A stretch of DNA of 64,000 nt from NCBI RefSeq assembly GCF_013391805.1, contig NZ_CP058364.1, forward strand, positions 3,415,501 through 3,479,500, given 5' to 3'. Origin of the DNA: Galbibacter sp. BG1 (GTDB lineage Bacteria > Bacteroidota > Bacteroidia > Flavobacteriales > Flavobacteriaceae). The translations under genes were made by a program, and so were the position numbers. The notes under the pieces were generated by a model. The model was not told where the DNA came from, made no database searches, and saw only the letters and a list, made by a program, of their open reading frames with translations. Positions 54,760 through 62,308 of this stretch are shown here, piece by piece (position 1 is the first letter of the stretch; each line of letters begins with the position of its first letter).

Positions 54760-54975
54760 CTAATGATTTGTATTAATGCCCAATATTTTATAGATAAGGC
54801 TAAAACGGAACAAACAGGAAACTAAAATTACAATGGCAAATACCAAAAATATAACTCCTACCAAGCCTTGTAGTATCTGAAAGTAAAATAATACGGCGAT
54901 GAGAAAAGCAATAACTACTCGTATAAGCCTGTCTTTATTTCCTATGTTTTTCTTCAAAATAAAAGTTTTTTTCAA
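54760..54975 (-). CDS. DUF2892-type small membrane protein
   Basis: This is a 71-residue protein with KKNIGNKDRLIRVVIAFLIAVLFYF and a second helix (LVGVIFLVFAIVILVSCLF) before LIYKILGI. That two-helix layout is the YgaP-like DUF2892 module, often linked to rhodanese proteins. Here it lies just downstream of the double-rhodanese gene on the same strand. The 40-base palindrome between them probably separates their transcripts, so functional linkage is an inference. Confidence 0.85.
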   Translation of the reverse strand: MKKTFILKKNIGNKDRLIRVVIAFLIAVLFYFQILQGLVGVIFLVFAIVILVSCLFRFSLIYKILGINTNH

Positions 54976-54985
54976 AAATATATTA

Positions 54986-55025
54986 AAAACAACAAATCCC
55001 TAAAATTTTAGGGATTTGTTGTTTT
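54986..55025 (-). terminator. Perfect 40-base palindrome, terminator of the sulfur operon
   Basis: Two 20-base arms are exactly complementary and meet at AAAATTTT, giving a long hairpin. On the minus strand it is followed by TTTTTAATATATTTTT and lies 27 bases after the MBL/rhodanese stop. Confidence 0.8.
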
Positions 55026-55052
55026 AAGACAGATTGCTTTTGTACGCTATCT

Positions 55053-56453
55053 TTAAGAATTCGGACAAGAAAAGTTTGTTTTTGGAAGCTTTGTTTTCTT
55101 CAATGCTCCATAGCCCCCTTTTATATCCACTAAATCTTCAAACCCTCGAGCTTTAAGAATAGATGCGGCAATTGCAGAGCGGTAGCCGCCGGCACAGTGT
55201 ATGTAATACTTTTTATCCTTGTCCAACTCCGCCATATGATCATTAATAAAATCCAATGGAAACGATTTCCCCTTTTCTAAGTGTTCTGATTCATATTCAC
55301 CCGGTTTACGAACATCTAGAATATGTAAATCTTCTTGATATTGCTTTTCAAAAGTTTCGGCAGTAATCGAAGAAATACTCTCCGTTTCTTTTCCGGCATT
55401 TTTCCAAGCCACCAGACCTCCATCCAGATATCCCAATGTGTTATCATAACCAACCCTCGATAATCTTGTAACAGCTTCTTCAGATTTCCCTTCGGGCACT
55501 ATTAAAAGAATCGGTTGTTTTAAATCTTTAATTAGCGCCCCTACCCAGGGTGCAAAAGATCCGTTAAGACCAATAAAAATGGAGTTCGGTATGTGTTCTT
55601 TTAAAAATTCATCCTGCGTCCTTACATCCAACACCAAAGCTCCTTCCCTATTCGCTAAAGTTTCAAATTTCTGGGGAGCCAGCGGGACATCTCCTTTTTC
55701 CAAAACTTCTTCAAAGGTTTCGTACCCCTCTTTATTCAACATTGCATTTTTAGAAAAATACTGTGGCGGCGGCATAATACCGTCGAGAACTTCTTTTACA
55801 AATTCCTCTTTGGTCATATCCGCACGTAAGGCATAATTTGTTTTCTTTTGATTTCCAAGGGTATCTACCGTCTCCTTACTTAAATTTTTTCCGCAAGCAG
55901 AACCAGCACCGTGCGCCGGATATACAATAACATCGTCTGCCAAAGGTATAATTTTATTCCGAAGCGAATCAAACAAAAGTCCGGCTAAATCTTCTTTTGT
56001 AATATCCTGTTTAATCGCTAGATCTGGGCGCCCTACATCTCCAAGAAATAACGTATCTCCTGTAAAAATAGCATGATCGTTTCCATTTTCATCCTTTAAA
56101 AGATAGGTAGTAGATTCCAGTGTGTGCCCTGGAGTATGTAATGCTGTTATAGTAACCTTACCAATTTTAAAGGATTCTCCATCTTTGGCTTGATAGATAT
56201 TGTAATTTGTTTTGGCATTTGGACCAAATATTATCGTTGCCCCTGTTTTTTCTGCTAAATCTATATGCCCTGAAACAAAATCAGCATGAAAATGGGTTTC
56301 AAAAACATATTTAATTTTTGTATTTCCTTTTTCTGCTCGCTTCAAATATGGAGCAGTCTCCCTCAATGGGTCTATTATTGCTGCCTCGCCGTTAGACTCA
56401 ATGTAATATGCGCCTTGGGCCAAACATCCTGTATATATTTGTTCTATTTTCAT
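55053..56453 (-). CDS. Persulfide dioxygenase-like metallo-beta-lactamase fused to two rhodanese domains
   Basis: The 466-residue protein has an N-terminal ETHE1-like metallo-beta-lactamase domain (about 1-245) with THFHADFVSGH (H54, H56, D58), TPGHTLEST and GDTLFLGDVGRPDL. The usual DH of HxHxDH is DF, which suits a mononuclear iron site. The first rhodanese domain (about 265-355) has VPEGK where the cysteine loop should be, so it is probably inactive. The second (about 365-460) has HCAGGYRS with the active cysteine near residue 424. The likely role is oxidation and transfer of sulfane sulfur. The start overlaps a possible micro-frame (ATGA). Confidence 0.9.
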   Translation of the reverse strand: MKIEQIYTGCLAQGAYYIESNGEAAIIDPLRETAPYLKRAEKGNTKIKYVFETHFHADFVSGHIDLAEKTGATIIFGPNAKTNYNIYQAKDGESFKIGKVTITALHTPGHTLESTTYLLKDENGNDHAIFTGDTLFLGDVGRPDLAIKQDITKEDLAGLLFDSLRNKIIPLADDVIVYPAHGAGSACGKNLSKETVDTLGNQKKTNYALRADMTKEEFVKEVLDGIMPPPQYFSKNAMLNKEGYETFEEVLEKGDVPLAPQKFETLANREGALVLDVRTQDEFLKEHIPNSIFIGLNGSFAPWVGALIKDLKQPILLIVPEGKSEEAVTRLSRVGYDNTLGYLDGGLVAWKNAGKETESISSITAETFEKQYQEDLHILDVRKPGEYESEHLEKGKSFPLDFINDHMAELDKDKKYYIHCAGGYRSAIAASILKARGFEDLVDIKGGYGALKKTKLPKTNFSCPNS

Positions 56454-56548
56454 TTTAATAATTTTAGAGATCTTAAAAATCTTAAAGCACCAGCACTTAA
56501 TAACATCATCGCTATTGATCTTATATCTTCTTCAAAGATACTAAACAA
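56450..56548 (-). CDS. Possible translationally coupled micro-protein
   Basis: The 130-base gap between the TauE and MBL/rhodanese genes contains a frame from a TTG at 56548 (or ATG at about 56509) to a TGA that overlaps the next ATG as ATGA. The 32-residue product is amphipathic and basic (SIFEEDIRSIAMMLLSAG, then RFLRSLKLLK). Overlap geometry suggests coupling, but a chance frame or gene remnant is equally possible. Confidence 0.25.
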   Translation of the reverse strand: MFSIFEEDIRSIAMMLLSAGALRFLRSLKLLK

Positions 56549-56583
56549 CTTTGTTTTGCAATGTAATAAATGTCGTATTGGCT

Positions 56584-57375
56584 TTAATGGTACAGTTCTT
56601 TCAAAAGGATGTAAAAACTCATTACAAGAATTAAATAGCCAAATCCTTTTTTTAGTACTTTGTTGGGAATGTAATTTGACAACAGTCCACCGATTAAAAC
56701 CCCGATAATGGTTAAAAAAGTAAAAACGGACAGGAATTCCCAATCAATTTGAAGGGTCTGCATATCTCCGGTAAATCCGATTAAGGAATTAAAACTTACG
56801 ATTACCAAAGATGTTCCCACAGCCTTTTTCATGGGAAGGTTTGCCCAAAGCACCAAAGCAGGAACATATAAAAATCCTCCACCGGCTCCAATAAGCCCTG
56901 TTATTACCCCAATGGCCAGGCCTTGAACAAATGTTTTTGGATATGGTTGTTTATAATCCAGCTCTTTCAAGTTCCTTTTTCGTTTCTTAATCATAGATAT
57001 CGCAGCTAAAAACATTATAAGCGCGAAAAATACCATGATGAACATATTTTTAGTAAATACGAAGTTATTAATCGTAAAAATTTCGTTGGGAATACCCGGA
57101 ACCAAAAAACGTCGAGAGAGGTATACCGCTATAAAAGAAGGGAATGAAAATGCCAGTCCCGTTTTAAAATCTACATTTCCACTTTTATATTTTTGCAGAG
57201 CCCCGAATAAAGAAGAAGTTCCAACAACAAATAGCGAATAAGCCGTTGCCGTAATGGGATTGTATGCCAACATGTAAACCAGCAGAGGAACTGTTAAAAT
57301 AGAGCCTCCACCTCCCAAAAGACCTATGACAAGTCCAATTATTAAAGCACCAGAAAAACCAAGAATACTTTCCAT
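56584..57375 (-). CDS. TauE/SafE family sulfite/sulfur-compound exporter
   Basis: This 263-residue integral membrane protein has about eight helices and the paired family repeats GLVIGLLGGGGSILTVPLLVYML and GLAIGVITGLIGAGGGFLYVPALVLWANLPMKKAVGTSLVIV. TauE/SafE proteins move sulfite, sulfoacetate or related anions across the inner membrane. It is 3 bases from the DUF6691 gene and belongs to the leftward sulfur operon, which supports export of sulfite or thiosulfate produced by the persulfide dioxygenase. The substrate is not proven. Confidence 0.92.
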   Translation of the reverse strand: MESILGFSGALIIGLVIGLLGGGGSILTVPLLVYMLAYNPITATAYSLFVVGTSSLFGALQKYKSGNVDFKTGLAFSFPSFIAVYLSRRFLVPGIPNEIFTINNFVFTKNMFIMVFFALIMFLAAISMIKKRKRNLKELDYKQPYPKTFVQGLAIGVITGLIGAGGGFLYVPALVLWANLPMKKAVGTSLVIVSFNSLIGFTGDMQTLQIDWEFLSVFTFLTIIGVLIGGLLSNYIPNKVLKKGFGYLILVMSFYILLKELYH

Positions 57376-57378
57376 AAA

Positions 57379-57792
57379 TCAATGGGGTATTTTATCGCTT
57401 ATAACTCCATATACAAAAGTTCCAAGCATAGCCGCAGCAATTACAATTAACATGGAAAAAACACCTGTTCCCAGTAAAATATACATAGGTCCTGGACATG
57501 CACCTGCAAGCGCCCATCCAAGACCAAAAATACTTCCACCCACCAAATACCTTGTAACACTTCTTGCTTTATTAGGTATATTAATAGGTTTTCCTTCTAT
57601 GCTGTTAAGGTTTTTAGCTTTTACAAACTGCAAAAGTAGAATTCCGGTAAAGACGGCACTTCCAATAATTCCATACATGTGAAAAGAATCGAAGTGAAAC
57701 ATTTCGTAAATACGATACCATGAAACAGCCTCCGATTTTACCAATACGATTCCGAATAAAATTCCAGTAAGAATAAATTTTAAATATTTCAT
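57379..57792 (-). CDS. DUF6691/YeeE-like half-transporter
   Basis: The 137-residue protein has four hydrophobic helices and the motif GLGWALAGACPGPMYILLG with cysteine C99, typical of the C-terminal half of YeeE/YedE sulfur transporters. The companion gene at 57815 encodes the other half with its own cysteine motif, so the two probably assemble into one transporter. The gap to that gene is 22 bases. Full-length YeeE (TsuA) takes up thiosulfate through conserved cysteines, and a similar passage of thiosulfate or sulfane sulfur is inferred. Confidence 0.88.
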   Translation of the reverse strand: MKYLKFILTGILFGIVLVKSEAVSWYRIYEMFHFDSFHMYGIIGSAVFTGILLLQFVKAKNLNSIEGKPINIPNKARSVTRYLVGGSIFGLGWALAGACPGPMYILLGTGVFSMLIVIAAAMLGTFVYGVISDKIPH

Positions 57793-57814
57793 CTATTTAA
57801 AGTTCTTTAAAATT

Positions 57815-58372
57815 TTAAAACAATAATGGTAGTATAAAATGAGTCATCACCAAGCCTCCAATAAAAAAGCCTGTCACAGCAATAAGTGAAGGCACCTGAA
57901 GGTTACTTAGGCCTGTAATGGCATGTCCAGAAGTACAACCACCGGCATATCTTGTACCAAACCCAACCAAAAATCCGCCTCCCATCAAGATTAAGAGTCC
58001 TTTTAATGAAAGTACCGCTTCCCAACTATAAATTTCCTTAGGTAAAAGGGTTTCACCAATATTACTGAATCCAAAGGTTTCAAGTTTCACCATAGTGGAA
58101 GGATTTAATTGAATTGGGGTGTCATTAGAAAGAAAAAAATGAGCAATAAAACCACCTATGATTGCTCCTAAAACCACCAATAAATTCCATTTTTGATCAC
58201 GCCAATTGAAGTTAAAAAAAGTACTTCTTCTTCCTGCCCCTGCCAGGGTGCAGAAAGTTCTTAAGTTGGAAGACATCCCAAAAGTTTTACCAAAGTAAAC
58301 CAACAAGAACATAACCAAAGCTATCAAGGGGCCAGAAACATACCAAGGCCAAGGGTCTAAAATCACATCCAT
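57815..58372 (-). CDS. YeeE/YedE family half-transporter
   Basis: This 185-residue membrane protein has five or so helices and the hallmark GFGTRYAGGCTSGHAITG with cysteine C146. The first portion contains a hydrophilic basic loop (GAGRRSTFFNFNWRDQKW). It is the first gene of the operon YeeE-DUF6691-TauE-(micro-ORF)-MBL/rhodanese. The promoter at 58392-58399 and a Crp/Fnr-like palindrome lie just upstream, with the regulator gene divergent in function but on the same strand. The likely role is transport of sulfur oxyanions or sulfane sulfur. Confidence 0.9.
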   Translation of the reverse strand: MDVILDPWPWYVSGPLIALVMFLLVYFGKTFGMSSNLRTFCTLAGAGRRSTFFNFNWRDQKWNLLVVLGAIIGGFIAHFFLSNDTPIQLNPSTMVKLETFGFSNIGETLLPKEIYSWEAVLSLKGLLILMGGGFLVGFGTRYAGGCTSGHAITGLSNLQVPSLIAVTGFFIGGLVMTHFILPLLF

Positions 58373-58391
58373 TTTGAAAAATTATTTTAAA

Positions 58392-58436
58392 CAAAGATAG
58401 AATGGTTGTTGGAAAGACTATGTAATGAATGTTACT
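58392..58436 (-). promoter_or_regulatory. Promoter and candidate Crp/Fnr-type operator of the sulfur operon
   Basis: On the minus strand TATCTTTG (58399-58392) is a -7 element 19 bases from the YeeE ATG. No TTG is found at -33. Instead an inverted repeat TGTAA-N6-TTACT (58421-58436) is centred about 43 bases upstream of the predicted start. This is the class II activator position for Crp/Fnr proteins. The neighbouring Crp/Fnr gene is the obvious candidate binder. Confidence 0.45.
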
Positions 58437-58488
58437 TTAATAAAAATTATGATAAAATCTGTTTATAGGGCACACTTTACAGTCTACC

Positions 58489-59121
58489 TTAAAACATCAG
58501 TACTTCGATTTTATTTCTCGATAATTTAATAATTCCTTCATTTTCCAATTTTTTAAGCAATCTGGAAATTACAACTCGAGAAGTATTTAAATTTTCGGCG
58601 ATTTCTTGGTGTGTGATATTCAAAATAGTGCTACCGCTTACTTTAACCATATCAGTTAAAAGTTTTTCCAAGCGTTCGTCCATTTTTAAAAATGCCAATG
58701 TATCGATAGTTTCCAACATTTCGTGAAATCGAATTTGATAGCTATCCAAGATGAAATTTCTCCAACTTCCGTCGGACTCAAACCACTCCGCCATTTTTTC
58801 CACAGGTACCATTAATAGGCGTACATCATTCTCGGCAATAGCCCTAATTTTACTTTTGGATTTCTTTTGGCAGCAACTTAAAGACATGGCACATGTATCT
58901 CCGGGTTCCAAGAAATAAAGTAACAACTCATTTCCGGTGTTATCTTCGCGAAGCACCTTAATTGTACCCTCTAAAACAAGTGGTACAAATTTTAATTCTT
59001 GGTCTAAATCCAAAATTATATCATCTTTAATGTAGTTTTTAACTATCCCTACTTCTTGAAGTTGATTGATGATATAATCACTAAATAAATGATTTAGTTG
59101 TTGTTGTATACTGCTTTTCAT
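58489..59121 (-). CDS. Crp/Fnr family transcriptional regulator with cysteine cluster
   Basis: The 210-residue protein has a cNMP-binding beta-roll (about 25-125) and a C-terminal winged helix. The recognition region is LNITHQEIAENLNTSRVVISRLLKKLENEG at about 166-195, so it is a DNA-binding activator or repressor. The effector-binding segment contains GDTCAMSLSCCQKK with C77, C83 and C84, and lacks the classic cAMP-binding arginine, so cAMP is unlikely as ligand. The three cysteines suggest thiol, persulfide or metal sensing. Its neighbours are all sulfur genes, supporting that inference. It lies 116 bases upstream of the YeeE operon on the same strand. Confidence 0.93.
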   Translation of the reverse strand: MKSSIQQQLNHLFSDYIINQLQEVGIVKNYIKDDIILDLDQELKFVPLVLEGTIKVLREDNTGNELLLYFLEPGDTCAMSLSCCQKKSKSKIRAIAENDVRLLMVPVEKMAEWFESDGSWRNFILDSYQIRFHEMLETIDTLAFLKMDERLEKLLTDMVKVSGSTILNITHQEIAENLNTSRVVISRLLKKLENEGIIKLSRNKIEVLMF

Positions 59122-59158
59122 TATTCAAAAATAAGCTTTTATAAATTTTTTATTTAGC

Positions 59159-59190
59159 TTGACATATTTAAATAAAAAATATTATATTTG
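59159..59190 (+). promoter_or_regulatory. Promoter of tRNA-Arg
   Basis: TTG at 59159-59161, then 21 bases, then TATATTTG at 59183-59190 fully match the Bacteroidetes consensus. Transcription should begin near 59197, 25 bases before the tRNA. Confidence 0.7.
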
Positions 59191-59221
59191 CACCCGCATT
59201 GGCGATAGCAAATGTGTTTAC

Positions 59222-59295
59222 GGCCTCGTGGCGCAACTGAATAGCGCATCTGATTACGGCTCAGAAGGTTGCAGGTTTGAATCCTGCCGAGGTCA
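59222..59295 (+). tRNA. tRNA-Arg (anticodon ACG)
   Basis: A 74-base cloverleaf can be drawn. The acceptor stem GGCCTCG pairs with CGAGGTC (one G-U pair) and the D-stem is GCGC/GCGC. The anticodon stem TCTGA/TCAGA encloses the loop TTACGGC with ACG at positions 34-36. A T-arm with GGTTTGAATCC follows. The discriminator base is A, and CCA is not encoded, as usual for Bacteroidota. ACG is expected to be modified to ICG and to read CGU, CGC and CGA. A promoter precedes it and a terminator follows. Confidence 0.95.
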
Positions 59296-59305
59296 CTAGA
59301 AGTAT

Positions 59306-59339
59306 AAAACCACGTCCAAAAGGCGTGGTTTTTTATTTT
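59306..59339 (+). terminator. Terminator of tRNA-Arg
   Basis: AAAACCACG (59306-59314) pairs with CGTGGTTTT (59324-59332) across a 9-base loop and is followed by TTATTTT. It starts 10 bases after the tRNA end. Confidence 0.85.
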
Positions 59340-59404
59340 CATTTGATTGAGTTTTCTATGAAATAAAAAATTTTCCTGCATTACTTTTTAATTACGCTAT
59401 AAAT

Positions 59405-59758
59405 TCAACTTTTGGCATTCAGCTCCTTCTCTAGATTTGCCTTACGGGACCTTAAAGCCTTCAATTGGCAGTTTTCCTGAAATTTCCATACGAAATGGGC
59501 GATCAAACAAGCGGTACAATAAAAAATTAAGAAAGATAGTGCAAGTGAAAAATAATCTATATCGGTTATTTCCAATACTGTTGGCATTAAGAAGCCCCAA
59601 TCATCCTCAGGTTTATAAAATGGTCCTAGAATAGAAAGAAGTAGTCCCAATCCCAGGACTTTCCAGAAATTTCTTTTAAAAAAACCGGACTGTTTTAAAA
59701 TGGAACTAATTTTACCATCTATTGCGCTTAGTTCCTTTTCTTTAAAGTAGCTGGACAT
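59405..59758 (-). CDS. Small membrane protein of unknown function
   Basis: The 117-residue protein has two hydrophobic segments (about residues 31-47, VLGLGLLLSILGPFY; about 69-90, YFSLALSFLIFYCTACLIAHFVW). Charged flanks enclose them, including an N-terminal KEKELSAIDGKISSIL and a coiled-coil-like C-terminus (LKALRSRKANLEKELNA). The family is not recognised. It lies in reverse orientation between the tRNA and the DUF4835 gene. Confidence 0.75.
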   Translation of the reverse strand: MSSYFKEKELSAIDGKISSILKQSGFFKRNFWKVLGLGLLLSILGPFYKPEDDWGFLMPTVLEITDIDYFSLALSFLIFYCTACLIAHFVWKFQENCQLKALRSRKANLEKELNAKS

Positions 59759-59876
59759 TAAAATACAAGTTACCTTCTGAGTTAAAAACTACAATTATTT
59801 GCAATAAAACCTGTGGTAGGAAATTGATCTCCACAATAAATTTAAAACTATGACCTCTTACAAAGCGTTCACATAA

Positions 59877-60770
59877 CTAATATTTTATACGAGACCAAGT
59901 ATCAGCATATAAAGGAGCTATTTCATTTAAGGTTTCTTTAAGCTTTACAATATCCACTTTAGGCCCGCCTGAAAAAACATTTGCTATCTCTTCAGATTTT
60001 GCATCAAAAAAAGCTTGAAGTACAAAAGAATTGGGACGCACATTGTTCAATCGATCAAACAACTTCATAGATCCAGCAATAGACTCTTTAGCCATAGTTG
60101 CGTTGTCTACCAAATTATCCAAACCTAAACGGTGATAGTTATAAAGCGCTAAACGGTATTCCTTAAAAGTATTCGACAAAAGGTTATCTACCAATTCCCA
60201 ACGTGTTCTATCTCCATCGGCCTGTTGCCATCCGCTGTACCCACTTCCTTGCGCCAAATTAACAATGTTCTGAGCTTGTTTGAAGTAAGGTGTTCCACCT
60301 TCTTTTGAAAAAGTATCGGCATCGATCCCTAAAATTATATAGACATAATAGGTAATTACGGATGTTAAATTAGAATCGAAAACATTTGGATTGAAATAAA
60401 TAGGCGCAAACTCTATATAGTTAAATGTAAAGCGCTTGTCTTGATAATTAAAAACCGGAGATTGATAAGTTGAATTATATACAGGACGGTTGGACTGTAC
60501 CTGTATAGTGCCGTTAAAAGTACTGTTTTCGTAATTCTTAATGGTAATCATCATACTACACTCAATGCGTTCTGCACTGGTATAATTACGATTCGTCCAC
60601 TTGGTTTGATTTACGTAATCGTTTAACGACTTTTCTAAGGTTTTAAAAATTTGCTTGTTGGTTTGGTTTACCTGATCGGAGTTTACAATGACGGTACAAT
60701 TAAGCTCTTGTGCCATCAACGAAAAGTTGGCGACAGAGAGTAAAACAACAAACAAAAGCTTCTTAACCAT
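59877..60770 (-). CDS. DUF4835 family protein (PorD type)
   Basis: The 297-residue protein starts with a signal peptide (LLFVVLLSVANFSLMAQ) and a mature ELNCTVIVNSDQV. The EFAPIYFNPNVFDSNLTSVITYYVYIILGIDADTF segment is family-typical. DUF4835 proteins are annotated as PorD, linked to the type IX secretion system and gliding in Bacteroidota. It overlaps coaBC by 8 bases and closes the bamD-rpoZ-coaBC operon. In several flavobacteria recN follows, but not here. Confidence 0.88.
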   Translation of the reverse strand: MVKKLLFVVLLSVANFSLMAQELNCTVIVNSDQVNQTNKQIFKTLEKSLNDYVNQTKWTNRNYTSAERIECSMMITIKNYENSTFNGTIQVQSNRPVYNSTYQSPVFNYQDKRFTFNYIEFAPIYFNPNVFDSNLTSVITYYVYIILGIDADTFSKEGGTPYFKQAQNIVNLAQGSGYSGWQQADGDRTRWELVDNLLSNTFKEYRLALYNYHRLGLDNLVDNATMAKESIAGSMKLFDRLNNVRPNSFVLQAFFDAKSEEIANVFSGGPKVDIVKLKETLNEIAPLYADTWSRIKY

Positions 60771-61974
60771 GTAAACGATTCAGGATTTCATTAAAAATAT
60801 CAACAGCAACCTCCGTTTTCGATTTTAGTGGAAACGGAATATTAGTAAGTTTCTTATCTATAAAAGTAACTTTATTTGTGGTTTTTCCAAAACCTGCCCC
60901 CATATCATTTAAAGAATTTAATACAATTGCATCTAAATTCTTCGCCTTGAGTTTCTTTTTGGCATTATTCAGTTCATCGTTGGTTTCTAATGCAAACCCC
61001 ACTAAAAACTGCTTGGTTTTTATTTCACCGAGCGATGCAAGAATATCTTTTGTCGGCTCTAAATCGATTTGTAGACTTGCGGTTTTCTTTTTAATTTTTT
61101 TGTTTGCGACTTCGGAAGGTCGATAATCTGCAACCGCTGCAGAAAGAATGGCAATATCAACTTGATTGAATACTTGATGGGTGGCGTTGTACATTTCTTC
61201 TGCTGAAGTTACCCTTACCAATTTAACGTGACTGTGTTTTAAGTCTAAGTGTGTTGGCCCAGAAATTAGAAATACTTCTGCACCTAAATTAGCAGCCTCT
61301 TCTGCTAAAGCATATCCCATTCTACCGCTAGAATGGTTCCCTATAAAGCGCACAGGATCTATGGCTTCGTAGGTGGGGCCCGCGGTAATTAATACACGCT
61401 TTCCCTTTAAGGGAAGTTTAGAAAGCATGTCTTTTTTTATAAATGATACTATCTCTTCAGGTTCTGCCATTCTACCCTCTCCTACTAAACCACTGGCCAA
61501 TTCACCGTGACTAGCTGGAATAATAATGTTTCCAAAAGATTTTAATTGCTCGAAAGTTTGAGTAGTAGATGGATGCTTGTACATATCCAAATCCATCGCA
61601 GGAGCAAAATAAACTGGACATTTAGCAGATAGATAAGTTGCAAGGAGAAAATTATCGGAAGCGCCACTGGACATTTTAGAAAGTGTATTGGCCGTAGCCG
61701 GCGCTACTATCATTAAATCTGCCCAAAGGCCTAAGTCTACATGATTGTTCCAAACTTCGTTGCCTTCCTCATAGTTGGTAAAAGATGAGAAAACCGGATT
61801 TTTAGACAATGTAGAAAGCGTTAAAGGGGTAACAAAGTCTTTTGCACTTTCTGTCATTACCACTTTAACGCTCGCTCCAGCTTTTATGAATTGTCGGACA
61901 AGGTAAGCCGACTTATAAGCGGCAATACCACCAGTAATACCAAGTAAAACTTTTTTGCCGCTAAGTATGGACAT
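60763..61974 (-). CDS. coaBC: Bifunctional phosphopantothenoylcysteine decarboxylase / phosphopantothenate-cysteine ligase
   Basis: CoaBC performs two consecutive steps of coenzyme A synthesis: joining cysteine to phosphopantothenate with CTP, then FMN-dependent decarboxylation. The N-terminal flavoprotein domain (1-~180) has LGITGGIAAYKSAYLVRQ, NHVDLGLWADLMIVAPATANT and YFAPAMDLDMY. The C-terminal ligase domain (about 190-403) has ITAGPTYEAIDPVRFIGNHSSG and AAVADYRP. The length of 403 is normal. It is in the bamD-rpoZ-coaBC-DUF4835 operon and overlaps the DUF4835 start by 8 bases. Confidence 0.96.
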   Translation of the reverse strand: MSILSGKKVLLGITGGIAAYKSAYLVRQFIKAGASVKVVMTESAKDFVTPLTLSTLSKNPVFSSFTNYEEGNEVWNNHVDLGLWADLMIVAPATANTLSKMSSGASDNFLLATYLSAKCPVYFAPAMDLDMYKHPSTTQTFEQLKSFGNIIIPASHGELASGLVGEGRMAEPEEIVSFIKKDMLSKLPLKGKRVLITAGPTYEAIDPVRFIGNHSSGRMGYALAEEAANLGAEVFLISGPTHLDLKHSHVKLVRVTSAEEMYNATHQVFNQVDIAILSAAVADYRPSEVANKKIKKKTASLQIDLEPTKDILASLGEIKTKQFLVGFALETNDELNNAKKKLKAKNLDAIVLNSLNDMGAGFGKTTNKVTFIDKKLTNIPFPLKSKTEVAVDIFNEILNRLHG

Positions 61975-61980
61975 GCCCTA

Positions 61981-62301
61981 CTATTTTTCGGTGTTTCTAT
62001 AATAAATCTTATCGTTTAACCACTCTTCTACTGCAATGGCATGCGGTTTTGGTAGTTTTTCGTAAAATTTAGAAACTTCTATTTGCTCTTTGTTTTCGAA
62101 AATCTCTTCCAAGCTATCAGTATAAGTAGCAAACTCTTCCAATTTCTCGATCAACTCTTTTTTAATGTCTCCATTAATCTGGTTAGCACGTTTAGAAATA
62201 ATTGAAATAGCCTCGTAAATATTATTTGTTGGCGCGTCAATTTCATTTCTATCATAAGTTACCGTAGAAACAGGTGCTTCAGAATTTCTTAATTCGCTCA
62301 T
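61981..62301 (-). CDS. rpoZ: DNA-directed RNA polymerase omega subunit
   Basis: This is a 106-residue omega subunit that aids beta-prime folding. It has NNIYEAISIISKRANQINGDIKKEL, the conserved N-terminal omega segment, then a helical C-terminus ending VEEWLNDKIYYRN, typical of Bacteroidota. It lies 7 bases after bamD and 6 bases before coaBC in the operon. Confidence 0.9.
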   Translation of the reverse strand: MSELRNSEAPVSTVTYDRNEIDAPTNNIYEAISIISKRANQINGDIKKELIEKLEEFATYTDSLEEIFENKEQIEVSKFYEKLPKPHAIAVEEWLNDKIYYRNTEK

Positions 62302-62308
62302 AACTTTT

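Noticed and set aside
59126-59133. TATTTTTG on the minus strand before the Crp/Fnr gene
   Set aside because: It matches TAnnTTTG but lies only 5 bases from the ATG, so a start would fall inside the coding region.
59154-59381. Reverse-strand frame of 75 codons overlapping tRNA-Arg
   Set aside because: It is antisense to the complete tRNA cloverleaf and its terminator, and shows no protein-like composition.
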